The position numbers were made by a program, and so were the translations under genes. Positions 26,503-34,979 of a stretch of 64,000 nucleotides of DNA are shown here, in pieces. The notes under the pieces are model-generated. The model searched no databases. It was not told the DNA's origin and saw only the letters and a list, made by a program, of their open reading frames with translations. The stretch's first letter is position 1, and each line of letters starts with the position of its first letter. The DNA comes from Flavobacteriales bacterium (GTDB lineage Bacteria; Bacteroidota; Bacteroidia; Flavobacteriales_F; PHOS-HE28): contig JACJZG010000012.1 in NCBI GenBank assembly GCA_020635715.1, forward strand, positions 60,566 to 124,565. The letters run 5' to 3'.

Positions 26503-26940
26503 ATGGCCGCTTTGATCGAAGAGCTGGAATTCACCCAACGGATCGACTTTCCGGCGAAGGCGGAGAACATCGCCCTCGCTGAAAAGCTGATCGACGAGGC
26601 CTGCACCAAGCACCAGGTGCACGAAAGCCACTACGGCAACATCCTCATCGCCCTCACCGAAGCCGTCAACAACGCCATCCACCACGGCAATGCACTGGAC
26701 CCCTCCCGGTCCGTGACCGTGGGTTATGAAGTGAAGGACGGCCGCATCATCTTCATGGTCCAGGATCAGGGACCCGGCTTCGACCACGAGCACCTCCCCG
26801 ACCCCACCGACCCACAGAACATCGAGAAGCCCCACGGCCGCGGTGTCTTCCTCATGCGGGCCCTCGCCGACAGTGTCGAGTTCAGTGACAATGGGGCCAC
26901 CGTGGCGATGGCCTTCAGCCTTCAGCCCGTTTCGGAGTGA
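26503..26940 (+). CDS. RsbW-like ATP-binding protein (anti-sigma/kinase type)
   Basis: A 145-residue GHKL ATPase domain alone, as in the anti-sigma factor and serine kinase RsbW family. The N box reads TEAVNNAIHHGN, the G1 box DQGPGFD and the G2 region GRGVFLMRALAD. The family binds ATP and, in the switch-protein version, phosphorylates an anti-sigma antagonist (STAS protein). No partner is next to it, but a SpoIIE-type phosphatase sits at 54.8 kb. Its stop overlaps the ybeY start (TGATG). Confidence 0.87.
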   Translation: MAALIEELEFTQRIDFPAKAENIALAEKLIDEACTKHQVHESHYGNILIALTEAVNNAIHHGNALDPSRSVTVGYEVKDGRIIFMVQDQGPGFDHEHLPDPTDPQNIEKPHGRGVFLMRALADSVEFSDNGATVAMAFSLQPVSE

Positions 26941-27374
26941 TGGCCACCAGCGGCACCATCGGGTTCATCGTTCAAGAAGTACCCGATGCGTTCCGTGAAC
27001 GGACTCGCCTGAGGAAGTGGCTGCACCGGGTGGCCCAGGACCACGGCACACGCATCGATGCGGTCAACTTCGTCCTGATGCACGACAACGGCCTGCTCTA
27101 CTTCAACCAGACCTTCCTTGGCCACGACGACTATACGGACGTGATCACCTTCCCCGTGGACAACAACAATGGAGTGGCCGGCGATGTGCTTATGAGCTAT
27201 GACCGCATCAAGGAGAATGCGGTCGCTTACCACGTGCCCGCCGCTGCCGAGCTGCGCCGTGTAATGGTGCACGGCCTGCTGCACCTGCTCGGTCACAAGG
27301 ACAAGACCAAGGCCCAACGCGAGGCCATGCGCGCCATGGAGGAGAAGTACCTCGCGCGCTTCCAGCGGATGTGA
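26940..27374 (+). CDS. ybeY: rRNA maturation endoribonuclease YbeY
   Basis: A 144-residue YbeY, a single-strand-specific metal-dependent endoribonuclease that acts in 16S rRNA 3' maturation and ribosome quality control. The hallmark metal site HGLLHLLGHKD (three histidines) is complete near residue 110. The upstream region DYTDVITFPVD and AGDVLMSYDRI is typical. The overlapping GTG at 26937 is possible but the ATG follows the TGATG overlap with the upstream gene. A bidirectional hairpin ends the transcript after 25 bases. Confidence 0.95.
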   Translation: MATSGTIGFIVQEVPDAFRERTRLRKWLHRVAQDHGTRIDAVNFVLMHDNGLLYFNQTFLGHDDYTDVITFPVDNNNGVAGDVLMSYDRIKENAVAYHVPAAAELRRVMVHGLLHLLGHKDKTKAQREAMRAMEEKYLARFQRM

Positions 27375-27398
27375 TCCGTCAGGAGCCCCGTCCAACAT

Positions 27399-27430
27399 GA
27401 ACAAGGGCTGCCCTGGGGCAGCCCTTGTTC
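27399..27430. terminator. Bidirectional terminator hairpin
   Basis: Fourteen base pairs with no mismatch (27399-27412 with 27417-27430) and a four-base CTGG loop, lying between convergent genes ybeY and the minus-strand secreted protein. Short A- and T-rich ends follow on both strands. Confidence 0.85.
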
Positions 27431-27449
27431 AAATGGAGGTCCCGGCGGG

Positions 27450-27884
27450 TCACTTGGTCATCGGAGCCTTGCTTGCCCCCGAGAGCACGCCTTTCTGCTC
27501 ATCCAGTTCCTTGCGGAAGCTGGCGATGTGTTCACGGGCGGTGCCGAACACCGTCTTGCTATCCGCATCCGTGGCCTTGTTCACCAGCTCCAGCTGCTCG
27601 TTGATGCGAGCCTGAATGCCCTTGAGCGTTTCGCCAGCCGCCGTGTACTTGTCATGCTCGGCACCCGACGTGGTCGAGGCTAGATCCATGGCACGTTTGC
27701 CAAGTTCCTGCGCCTGGCCCATCGCCCCTTTCAGTTCGCCGGATAGTTGACGCTTCTGGTGCATGAGCTCATCGCTCGCAGTGGCCTTCGTTCCGGAGGC
27801 CATCGGTTTGGTCACGCTCTCTTGAGCCATCGTGGCGGTGCAGCTCAGCAATGCCACGACAAAGGGAAGTAGGATCTTGCGCAT
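27450..27884 (-). CDS. Secreted helical coiled-coil protein, unknown
   Basis: A protein of 144 residues that I do not recognise. It has an N-terminal signal peptide (ILLPFVVALLSCTATMAQ); a cysteine sits inside it but the lipobox is imperfect, so a lipoprotein is possible. The rest is helical and charged (LMHQKRQLSGELKGAMGQ, EHIASFRKELDEQK), like small periplasmic coiled-coil proteins. ATG 27884 is used; the longer frame to 28004 adds residues without signal-peptide character. It is divergent from a PEBP gene. Confidence 0.68.
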   Translation of the reverse strand: MRKILLPFVVALLSCTATMAQESVTKPMASGTKATASDELMHQKRQLSGELKGAMGQAQELGKRAMDLASTTSGAEHDKYTAAGETLKGIQARINEQLELVNKATDADSKTVFGTAREHIASFRKELDEQKGVLSGASKAPMTK

Positions 27885-28033
27885 GGTCGGTTCAGGTTCT
27901 GTTCGGTTGTGACGTTCGGTGGTCTCGAATGGTTGTTCGCCCATCCAATACCGTGCCGCCAAGATAGCACCATCTCCGCGGCAGCGGTCGAGCTTCCCGC
28001 TCATGCTTACTTTCGAACCTCAACCCCGAGGCC

Positions 28034-28579
28034 ATGCGCACCACGCTCATCCCCATCCTTCTCTCCTTCCTCACCCTTGGCGCCTCCAGCCAGGACACCT
28101 TCACCCTGAGCAGCCGTGATCTCGGGGGGCAGGCCACCATGGAGCAGGTGTTCAACGGCTTTGGGTGCAGCGGCGCGAACAAGAGCCCCCAGCTGGCCTG
28201 GAAGAACGCCCCCGAGGGCACCAAGAGCTTCGCCGTGACGATGTACGACCCGGACGCGCCCACCGGCAGCGGATGGTGGCATTGGTTGGTCTTCGACATA
28301 CCGGCATCGATCCACGAACTGCCCAGTGGCGCGGGCACACCAGGCATGACCGGTCTGCCCGAGGGTGCGGTGCAAAGCATCACTGACTTCGGCTCGGCCG
28401 GTTATGGCGGCCCTTGTCCGCCACCCGGACACGGCCCTCACCGGTACATCATCACCGTGCATGCGCTGAGCACCGACAAGCTGGGACTTGATGCCAGCGC
28501 GAGTGCCCCCATGGTGGGCTTCAATTTGAACCAGCATACCCTGGCGAAGGCCAGCGTGCTGTTCTACTACGGCCGCTAA
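28034..28579 (+). CDS. YbhB/YbcL family Raf-kinase-inhibitor-like protein (PEBP)
   Basis: A 181-residue phosphatidylethanolamine-binding-protein-like protein with a signal peptide (LIPILLSFLTLGASS). The family core is clear: SPQLAWKNAPEGTKSFAVTM, the DPDAPTGSGWWHWLVFDIP phosphate-binding loop and GPCPPPGHGPHRYIITVHAL. Function of the bacterial family is poorly known. TACTTTCG (28008-28015, one mismatch) is a plausible -7 element 18 bases before the ATG. Its stop codon overlaps that of the convergent nuclease gene. Confidence 0.92.
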   Translation: MRTTLIPILLSFLTLGASSQDTFTLSSRDLGGQATMEQVFNGFGCSGANKSPQLAWKNAPEGTKSFAVTMYDPDAPTGSGWWHWLVFDIPASIHELPSGAGTPGMTGLPEGAVQSITDFGSAGYGGPCPPPGHGPHRYIITVHALSTDKLGLDASASAPMVGFNLNQHTLAKASVLFYYGR

Positions 28580-30507
28580 GGCAGGAGGAAGCGTCCGCTG
28601 CCAAGGCCCGGTATGCGCCAGGCATAACAACCAGTGGCCAGACCCGTCAGGTGCGCCTCTGCCACGCCGCCGTTGAAGGACCACGCACGAACAAGCCTGC
28701 CAGCCGGGTCGAGCAGTTGGACCATCCCCGTCGCTCGCTGGTCGTTCAGCACCCATCGCACCCGCTCACCCGCCTGGGTGAAGGTCACCGGCGACCGTTC
28801 ACTCCGTTCGGCGAGCCCCACGCTCAACTGCCCGCCCTCGAAGCCCACCAGCACGGGGTCGTGATCACTGCTCCGGAACGCGTTCGCCTGATACCGCAGC
28901 ACGTTGCCATCCCGATAGTCAAAGGTCTCCGGCTCATCCGTGTTGATGTGCCAGATCGCGGTTCCTGTGACCGCCGCATCCATGGTCGCGGTGGCGAACA
29001 CATGGTCGAGCGTGCCGAACATGCTTCCGTAGGTGTGCGTGTAGCCCCCGACCACGGAGCGGTAGTGAAGGCCGGACGCCCGCAGGCGATCGATGGGGTC
29101 CTCCTCGGCATAGGCATTGAAGTCACCCATGATCAGCTGGGCCGAGATCCCCGTCGCATTCCGCACCTCCGCCCAATGGTCCACCAGGGCGTCCGCCTGG
29201 GAACGCCGCATCGCATTGAAGCAACCCTGCCCATCACCCTGGTCCGTGTTCGTACCCGCTGCCCCATCACACAACTTGCTGCGCAGGTGCATGGTGCTGA
29301 ATAGGAAGCGACCGCCTGTGCTGATCACGCGAAAGCCCTGGGTCAGATGTGGTCGTTGAAAGAGGCTCGTGTTCAGTGCGTACAACGAAGTGACCGGCAG
29401 CAGCACCGACGGCTTGTAAAGGATCACCGTGCGCGTACCCTGGCCGAATGCGTCTTCTTCAAGCACCGCATAGGTCCCTACGCCCATCGCATTGTTCAAG
29501 GCGGCCACCAGGTCCTGCCAGGCCGCATCCGTGTTCTCGATCTCACACAGCACCAGCACATCCGCGTTCATCGCCTCGATGGCCGCCACCAACTTGGCCC
29601 GCTGCCGCCCCAGTTCCGCGCTGTTCGTCGCGCCCCAATCACCCAGGGTGGTGAAGTAGTTGAGCACGTTGAACGCAGCTGCCCGCAAACTGCCGCCCAC
29701 CGCCGGCACCACCGGACGTTCCGCATGCTGGAACAGGACCGGGGCCACTGGCTCCAGCTTGTACTCGCCATAGGAGTAGTGGATCACCCCGGTCAGGTCG
29801 TTCACCGTCGATCCATTGCGCAGGGTGCCCGCCACATCCGCCCAAGGTGCGGGGTCGGGCCAGGCGCTGGTCCGCGTGTCGTCCAGCAGGATGAAGCCCC
29901 GATCGATCACGTTCTGTGCGGCCTGTACCGCGCCCACGTTCCCCGCTCCCGTGAAGGTGGTGCCCGTAGGATCAACATCGTTCGGGTCCACCTCGTTGGT
30001 GGGCGCGTAGGTGCGTTCCCGCGCCAGATACAGCTCCCCGTATTGTGACCAGCTCGAGTTGTCCACCACCACCAACATACCCGGGAACCGCACCAGCATG
30101 CCCTCATAGCGCTCCCAGTTGGCCAGGGAGGCGATCGGCAGGTCGATGTCGGTCGGATTGACCACGCCGCTCCCAAGGACGGAATGCGTGGCATTGCTGA
30201 TCTCGGTGAGACCGTTGAACTCCAATACGGTGCCGGTGACCGAAAGGCGCTGGCCGATGCTGACCCCCGTGTTCGGCGCGTACACAAAGATCCCGTTGCT
30301 GGTGTTCACGCTCCCATCGCATGCGGGTTGCTCGATGTAGTAGCCGTTGATCGATCCACTTCCGGTATAGACCGCCGTTACGATCCCCTCGGTCGTGACC
30401 TGCTGACCCTCGAAGGGACTGCTGATCCCGCTTCCCTGGATGGCGCAGATGGATTGCGCCACGACCATCGTGGGAAGCAGTAGGAGCAGGAGGGATAAGC
30501 GGCGCAT
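28576..30507 (-). CDS. Secreted endonuclease/exonuclease/phosphatase-family nuclease (ExeM/NucH-like)
   Basis: A protein of 643 residues: signal peptide (RRLSLLLLLLPTMVVAQ), an N-terminal OB-fold-like domain (ICAIQGSGISSPFEGQQVTTEGIVTAVYTG), and a C-terminal Endonuclease/Exonuclease/Phosphatase domain with AAFNVLNYF, LCEIEN, MGDFNAYAEEDP, FGTLDHVFAT and SSDHDPVLVGF. It ends in a type-IX-like sorting segment with LLDPAGRLVRAWSFNG. Extracellular DNA-degrading nucleases of the ExeM type share this build and help use or disperse external DNA. ATG 30507 begins the signal peptide; the frame to 30606 is rejected. Its TAG stop overlaps the TAA of the PEBP gene. Confidence 0.88.
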   Translation of the reverse strand: MRRLSLLLLLLPTMVVAQSICAIQGSGISSPFEGQQVTTEGIVTAVYTGSGSINGYYIEQPACDGSVNTSNGIFVYAPNTGVSIGQRLSVTGTVLEFNGLTEISNATHSVLGSGVVNPTDIDLPIASLANWERYEGMLVRFPGMLVVVDNSSWSQYGELYLARERTYAPTNEVDPNDVDPTGTTFTGAGNVGAVQAAQNVIDRGFILLDDTRTSAWPDPAPWADVAGTLRNGSTVNDLTGVIHYSYGEYKLEPVAPVLFQHAERPVVPAVGGSLRAAAFNVLNYFTTLGDWGATNSAELGRQRAKLVAAIEAMNADVLVLCEIENTDAAWQDLVAALNNAMGVGTYAVLEEDAFGQGTRTVILYKPSVLLPVTSLYALNTSLFQRPHLTQGFRVISTGGRFLFSTMHLRSKLCDGAAGTNTDQGDGQGCFNAMRRSQADALVDHWAEVRNATGISAQLIMGDFNAYAEEDPIDRLRASGLHYRSVVGGYTHTYGSMFGTLDHVFATATMDAAVTGTAIWHINTDEPETFDYRDGNVLRYQANAFRSSDHDPVLVGFEGGQLSVGLAERSERSPVTFTQAGERVRWVLNDQRATGMVQLLDPAGRLVRAWSFNGGVAEAHLTGLATGCYAWRIPGLGSGRFLLP

Positions 30508-30659
30508 CGCGTGCGGTAAGGCGGCGCAAGGTAGCGTCCGGTGCACCCGGGATGGTGTTGATGAACAAGCTGTGCGCAGGTGCATCCGGATGGCCCCGGG
30601 ACCCAACTTTGTGCGGTGCGCACGACCCCCTTATCCCGCTTGATGCGCCGGCCAAGCTC

Positions 30660-32702
30660 ATGAACGGACCGACCCGCCCTCCGATCACCCGCCCGCTCCC
30701 CTTCCTAGCCCCCGATCTCGAACACCTGGCGGATGAGGATCACGCGCCTGCCATCGAGGCCGGCATGGCGGAGCAGCTCGCCGAGGTGGAGACGATACTG
30801 CGCGATCCTCAGGCGCCGAACTTTGAGAACACCATCGTGGCCCTGGAACGGTCCGGACGCCGATTGACCCGCGCCAGGAACATCTTCTTCAACCTCACCG
30901 CCAGCGCCACCAACGACCACCTGCAGCAGGTGAAGGCAGAGCTGATGCCCAGGCTCGTGGCCCATGAGGATGCGATCACCCTGAACGAGGACCTCTTCCT
31001 TCGTGTGCGCGCCGTTCACGAGGCCCGGCACGACACCGGCCTGGATGCGGTCCAGGAACGCCTCGTGGAAAGGTACTACGACCGCTTCGTGCGTGCCGGG
31101 GCGCTGTTGGAACCCACAGGCAAGAAGCAGCTCATGGCATTGAACGCCGAGGAAGCACGGTTGCGCAGCCAATTCGAGGACAACGTGCTGAAAGAGCGCA
31201 CTGCGGTCGCCGTGCTCGTTGATGACCGTGCCGCGCTCCTCGGGCTGGAGGAGGACGCGGTGGCTGCGGCTGCCGAGGCCGCCCGGTTAAGGGGGCATGA
31301 AGGCAAGTGGCTCATCGACCTGATCAATACCACGCGACAACCCATCCTGGCCTTTTTGCAGGATCGCACTTTGCGCAAGCGCATCCACCTGGCCAGTATC
31401 AACCGGAACCGTTCCGGCACGAATGACGATCGACCGATCATCGCGCGACTCGCGCAACTCAGGGCGCAGAAGGCCGCGCTGCTGGGCTTCCCGACCTGGG
31501 CGGCCTACGTGACGGACGACCAAATGGCAGGGACCCCGGAGGCAGCCGTGACATTGCTTGCTGGCCTGGTCCCCAAGGCGAAGGGGAAAGCCATGATGGA
31601 AGCGGACAAGCTTCGCGCCATCGCCGGCGAACTACCCGGGGACAAGGAGCTCCGAGCGTGGGACTGGGCATACTACAGCGAGCAGGTGCGCAAGGCGGAA
31701 TACGATCTGGAGGAAGCGGCTGTGAAGCCCTACCTCGAACTGGAAAATGTCCTGGTGAAGGGGGTGCTCTTCGCTGCCGAGCAACTCTACGGACTTGCGT
31801 TCAAGGAGCGGTTCGACATGCCCATCTACCACCCGGATGTAAGGGTGTTCGAGATCTTCGATCTCGACGGTTCGGCCCTGGGCCTGTTCTATGGTGACTT
31901 CTACGCACGTGACAACAAGAGCGGAGGTGCTTGGATGAGCAGCTTCGTGGATCAAAGTTTCCTGCTGGAGCAGCAGCCCGTGATCACCCTGAACTGCAAC
32001 TATGTGAAGCCCGCGCCCGGCCAGCCCTGCCTGCTTGGTTCAGATGATGTGATCACCCTATTCCATGAGTTCGGTCACGCTCTCCATGGCATGCTCAGTG
32101 CACAGGTCTATCCGCTCTTCAGCGGCACGGCCACAAGCACCGATTTCGTGGAGTTCCCCTCCCAGCTGAACGAGGGCTTCGCGACCGATCCCGAGGTGCT
32201 TGCCAACTACGCCCGACACTACCTTACCGGTGAAGCCATGCCAGCCGCGCTTGTGAACAAGATGAAGCGTGCAAGGGCCTTTGATCAGGGCTATGCGACG
32301 AGTGAATACCTCGCGGCGGCACTGCTCGATATCGAGTGGCACTCGCTCACCGCCGATGACCCGCTGGTCACCGATGTGGACGCATTCGAGCAGGCTGCCC
32401 TGGCCAAATACGGATCGGACCACGAGCTCATACCGCCGCGTTATCGCTCCACCTATTTCAGCCACATCTGGAGCGGTGGTTATGCCGCGAATTACTATGC
32501 CTACCTGTGGAGTGAGGTGTTGGATGCGGATGGGTGTTCGTGGTTCGCGGAACATGGCGGGGCCACCCGGGAGAACGGTCTCCACTTCCGCAGCACAGTG
32601 CTCTCCCAAGGCGGCAGCAAGGACGGACACCAACTCTACCTCGATTTCGCCGGGCGTGAGGCGCGACCGGAGCACTTATTGAAGCGGCGTGGCCTGATCT
32701 GA
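30660..32702 (+). CDS. M3 family metallopeptidase (peptidyl-dipeptidase Dcp / oligopeptidase A-like)
   Basis: A zinc peptidase of 680 residues without a signal peptide, of usual length for Dcp or oligopeptidase A. The HExxH zinc site reads LFHEFGHALHGM near residue 465. The third ligand region FVEFPSQLNEGF and the late hydroxyl/tyrosine signature GYAANYYAYLW are present. Such enzymes degrade short peptides in the cytoplasm. Dcp versus OpdA cannot be separated with confidence here, but the ending favours Dcp. ATG 30660 was chosen over 30552 because a one-mismatch -7 element (30604-30611) lies between them. Confidence 0.9.
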   Translation: MNGPTRPPITRPLPFLAPDLEHLADEDHAPAIEAGMAEQLAEVETILRDPQAPNFENTIVALERSGRRLTRARNIFFNLTASATNDHLQQVKAELMPRLVAHEDAITLNEDLFLRVRAVHEARHDTGLDAVQERLVERYYDRFVRAGALLEPTGKKQLMALNAEEARLRSQFEDNVLKERTAVAVLVDDRAALLGLEEDAVAAAAEAARLRGHEGKWLIDLINTTRQPILAFLQDRTLRKRIHLASINRNRSGTNDDRPIIARLAQLRAQKAALLGFPTWAAYVTDDQMAGTPEAAVTLLAGLVPKAKGKAMMEADKLRAIAGELPGDKELRAWDWAYYSEQVRKAEYDLEEAAVKPYLELENVLVKGVLFAAEQLYGLAFKERFDMPIYHPDVRVFEIFDLDGSALGLFYGDFYARDNKSGGAWMSSFVDQSFLLEQQPVITLNCNYVKPAPGQPCLLGSDDVITLFHEFGHALHGMLSAQVYPLFSGTATSTDFVEFPSQLNEGFATDPEVLANYARHYLTGEAMPAALVNKMKRARAFDQGYATSEYLAAALLDIEWHSLTADDPLVTDVDAFEQAALAKYGSDHELIPPRYRSTYFSHIWSGGYAANYYAYLWSEVLDADGCSWFAEHGGATRENGLHFRSTVLSQGGSKDGHQLYLDFAGREARPEHLLKRRGLI

Positions 32703-32715
32703 CGGGGCCACCTGT

Positions 32716-32934
32716 TCAGGCGCGCTTGGCTCGTTCGGCATCCCTAAGGCGATGGATCATGTCGCGCCATTCCTCCAGCTGACGCTCCTGCGTATCATGG
32801 CTGATGTGCGGCTCCTGGTCCTCACGAACAATGAACAAGTGGTGATCGTCTGTGATCACATGCAGGAGGCCGTTGGTGGCCGTGGCGCGTTCCATGGCAT
32901 TACGGTTGGTGCGTACGGTATGGGCAAAGGGCAT
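32716..32934 (-). CDS. Small unknown protein
   Basis: I do not recognise a family. From ATG 32934 the product is 72 residues, with a patterned middle (GLLHVITDDHHLFIVRED) and a helical, charged C-terminus (RQLEEWRDMIHRLRDAERAK). No signal peptide. It is convergent with the M3 peptidase gene and divergent from mnmG. A one-mismatch -7 element lies at 32944-32951 on the minus strand. A longer open frame upstream has no family likeness. Confidence 0.5.
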   Translation of the reverse strand: MPFAHTVRTNRNAMERATATNGLLHVITDDHHLFIVREDQEPHISHDTQERQLEEWRDMIHRLRDAERAKRA

Positions 32935-33008
32935 GCCAGCGGTCAAAGCCAGCCGTAGGCTCTGCTCAGGACCCGGTCCCTTGTGGGCCGAGGTACACCG
33001 GATCGATC

Positions 33009-33016
33009 TACCTTTG
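33009..33016 (+). promoter_or_regulatory. -7 promoter element for mnmG
   Basis: TACCTTTG, exact consensus. A TTG at 32981-32983 is 25 bases upstream, a slightly long -33 spacing. The transcript would have an unusually long leader of about 80 bases that contains a parS-like palindrome just before the start codon. Confidence 0.5.
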
Positions 33017-33083
33017 CGGCGTCCATGGAACCTATCCCTCCTCCAACGCACAATCCGCTGGAGATCAGGGGTCTTGGAACAAG

Positions 33084-33097
33084 GTTCCACGTGGAAC
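33084..33097. promoter_or_regulatory. parS-like palindrome, copy 1
   Basis: GTTCCACGTGGAAC, a perfect 14-base palindrome matching the core of the widely conserved ParB site (GTTnCACGTGnAAC). It ends seven bases before the mnmG ATG, in its leader. Confidence 0.85.
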
Positions 33098-33104
33098 GAA
33101 CCGC

Positions 33105-34979
33105 ATGGAAGAGGTCTATGATGTGATCGTGGTCGGTGCCGGCCATGCCGGGAACGAGGCTGCAGCTGCAGCCGCGAACATGGGCTCCCGAGTGTTGCTC
33201 ATCACCATGAACATGGGGGTGATCGGACAGATGAGTTGCAACCCCGCCATGGGCGGCGTGGCGAAGGGGCAGATCGTCCGGGAGATCGATGCGCTTGGGG
33301 GCTACTCCGGCATCGTCACCGATAGAAGCACCATCCAGTTCAGGATGCTCAATCGTAGCAAAGGGCCCGCCATGTGGAGTCCCAGGGCGCAGAACGATCG
33401 CGCCCTTTTCGCCGCTGAATGGCGGAGAATGCTGGAACAAACCCCAGGCGTGCACTTCTGGCAGGACACGGTGAACGAGCTTCTCATCGAAGAGGGTTCC
33501 ATTCGCGGTGTTCGCACCGGCCTGGGCAAGACCATCCGCGCGCGCGCCGTGATCCTCACGAGCGGAACCTTCATGAACGGGCTCATGCATATTGGCGAAC
33601 GCCAGTTGGGTGGTGGCCGGGCGGGAGAAGGTTCGAGCAGGGGCATCACGGAACAGCTCGTTTCACTCGGTTTCGAGGCCGGACGCATGAAGACCGGAAC
33701 CCCACCCCGAGTGGACGGTCGCAGCATTGACTACAGCCAGCTGGAGGAACAACCTGGCGACCTTGATCCGGGAAAATTCAGCTACTCCCCAACCACCAGG
33801 CCGGTCGCAAAGCAACTCTCCTGCTGGATGACCTATACCAGCCCAGAAGTGCACGATATCCTACGAACCGGATTCGACCGAAGCCCCATGTTCAATGGCC
33901 GCATTCGCGGCTTGGGCCCGCGCTATTGCCCCAGCATCGAAGACAAGATCGATCGCTTTGCCGACAAGGACCGCCACCAGATCTTCGTAGAACCCGAGGG
34001 CTGGGATACCGTGGAAACCTATATCAACGGGTTCAGCACCAGCTTGCCTGAAGAAGTGCAAGTGGCGGCCCTTCGCCGCATACCAGGCTTCACCAATGCC
34101 CGCATGTTCCGTCCTGGTTATGCAGTGGAGTATGACTACTTCCCTCCAACCCAGCTCTCGCACTCGTTGGAAACGAAGCTGGTGAAGGGACTCTACTTCG
34201 CAGGACAGATCAACGGCACCACGGGCTATGAGGAAGCCGCTTGCCAGGGCTTGATGGCCGGTATGAACGCTCATCTCCGCATCGCTGAACAGGCACCTTT
34301 CATCCTTCGCCGCGATGAGGCCTATATCGGGGTATTGATCGACGACCTTATCACCAAGGGTACCGAGGAGCCCTATCGCATGTTCACCAGCAGGGCTGAA
34401 TTCCGGATCCTACTTCGTCAGGACAATGCGGACCTCAGGCTCACCGCTCGATCCCACGCCATCGGATTGGCAAGCGAAGAGCGGCTCCAACGGGTCGAGC
34501 GGAAAATGGCCCTCACGGAAGCCTTGGTGGATGCGCTGCGCGCTGAAAGCACCGCCCCGGACACCGCAAATGCCGTGATCGTTCCACGTGGAACATCCCC
34601 CATCAAACAGAAGATCAAACTGTATGACCTTCTACTGCGCCCACAGCTGTCCTTCGCGGACGTTGCTGAACTCTCCCAGTCCATTGAGCCCATCCTTGCA
34701 ACGACCGATGGCCTGCGAGCTGAAGTGATCGAGCAGGTCGAGATCAATGGCAAATACGAGGGTTATCTCACTAAGGAGCGCGAACTCGCCGAAAAACTCA
34801 CGCGCCTGGAAGATGTTCCATTAGATGTCGATACCGAATACGCACGCTTAACTTCTTTGTCGATGGAGGCTCGCCAGAAACTGGATAAGGTAAAGCCCCG
34901 GACCCTGGGCCAGGCATCACGCATCAGCGGAGTTTCCCCTGCCGACCTGAGCGTCCTTATGGTCTATCTAGGGCGTTAA
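33105..34979 (+). CDS. mnmG: tRNA uridine 5-carboxymethylaminomethyl modification enzyme MnmG
   Basis: A 624-residue FAD enzyme (older name GidA) that with MnmE makes cmnm5U34 in tRNAs reading A/G-ending split codon boxes. The FAD-binding Rossmann motif VVGAGHAGNEAA is at residue 8. CNPAMGGVAKG, the active-site motif RMKTGTPPRVD and GYEEAACQGLMAGMNAH follow. Length and the C-terminal MnmE-interacting helical region are normal. It carries one parS-like palindrome inside its coding frame (encoding VPRGT at 34581-34594). MnmG genes often lie near replication origins. Confidence 0.97.
   Translation: MEEVYDVIVVGAGHAGNEAAAAAANMGSRVLLITMNMGVIGQMSCNPAMGGVAKGQIVREIDALGGYSGIVTDRSTIQFRMLNRSKGPAMWSPRAQNDRALFAAEWRRMLEQTPGVHFWQDTVNELLIEEGSIRGVRTGLGKTIRARAVILTSGTFMNGLMHIGERQLGGGRAGEGSSRGITEQLVSLGFEAGRMKTGTPPRVDGRSIDYSQLEEQPGDLDPGKFSYSPTTRPVAKQLSCWMTYTSPEVHDILRTGFDRSPMFNGRIRGLGPRYCPSIEDKIDRFADKDRHQIFVEPEGWDTVETYINGFSTSLPEEVQVAALRRIPGFTNARMFRPGYAVEYDYFPPTQLSHSLETKLVKGLYFAGQINGTTGYEEAACQGLMAGMNAHLRIAEQAPFILRRDEAYIGVLIDDLITKGTEEPYRMFTSRAEFRILLRQDNADLRLTARSHAIGLASEERLQRVERKMALTEALVDALRAESTAPDTANAVIVPRGTSPIKQKIKLYDLLLRPQLSFADVAELSQSIEPILATTDGLRAEVIEQVEINGKYEGYLTKERELAEKLTRLEDVPLDVDTEYARLTSLSMEARQKLDKVKPRTLGQASRISGVSPADLSVLMVYLGR
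34581..34594. promoter_or_regulatory. parS-like palindrome, copy 2 (inside mnmG)
   Basis: The same 14-base GTTCCACGTGGAAC lies inside mnmG. With eight further flanking bases it is identical, over 22 bases, to copy 3. Confidence 0.85.
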
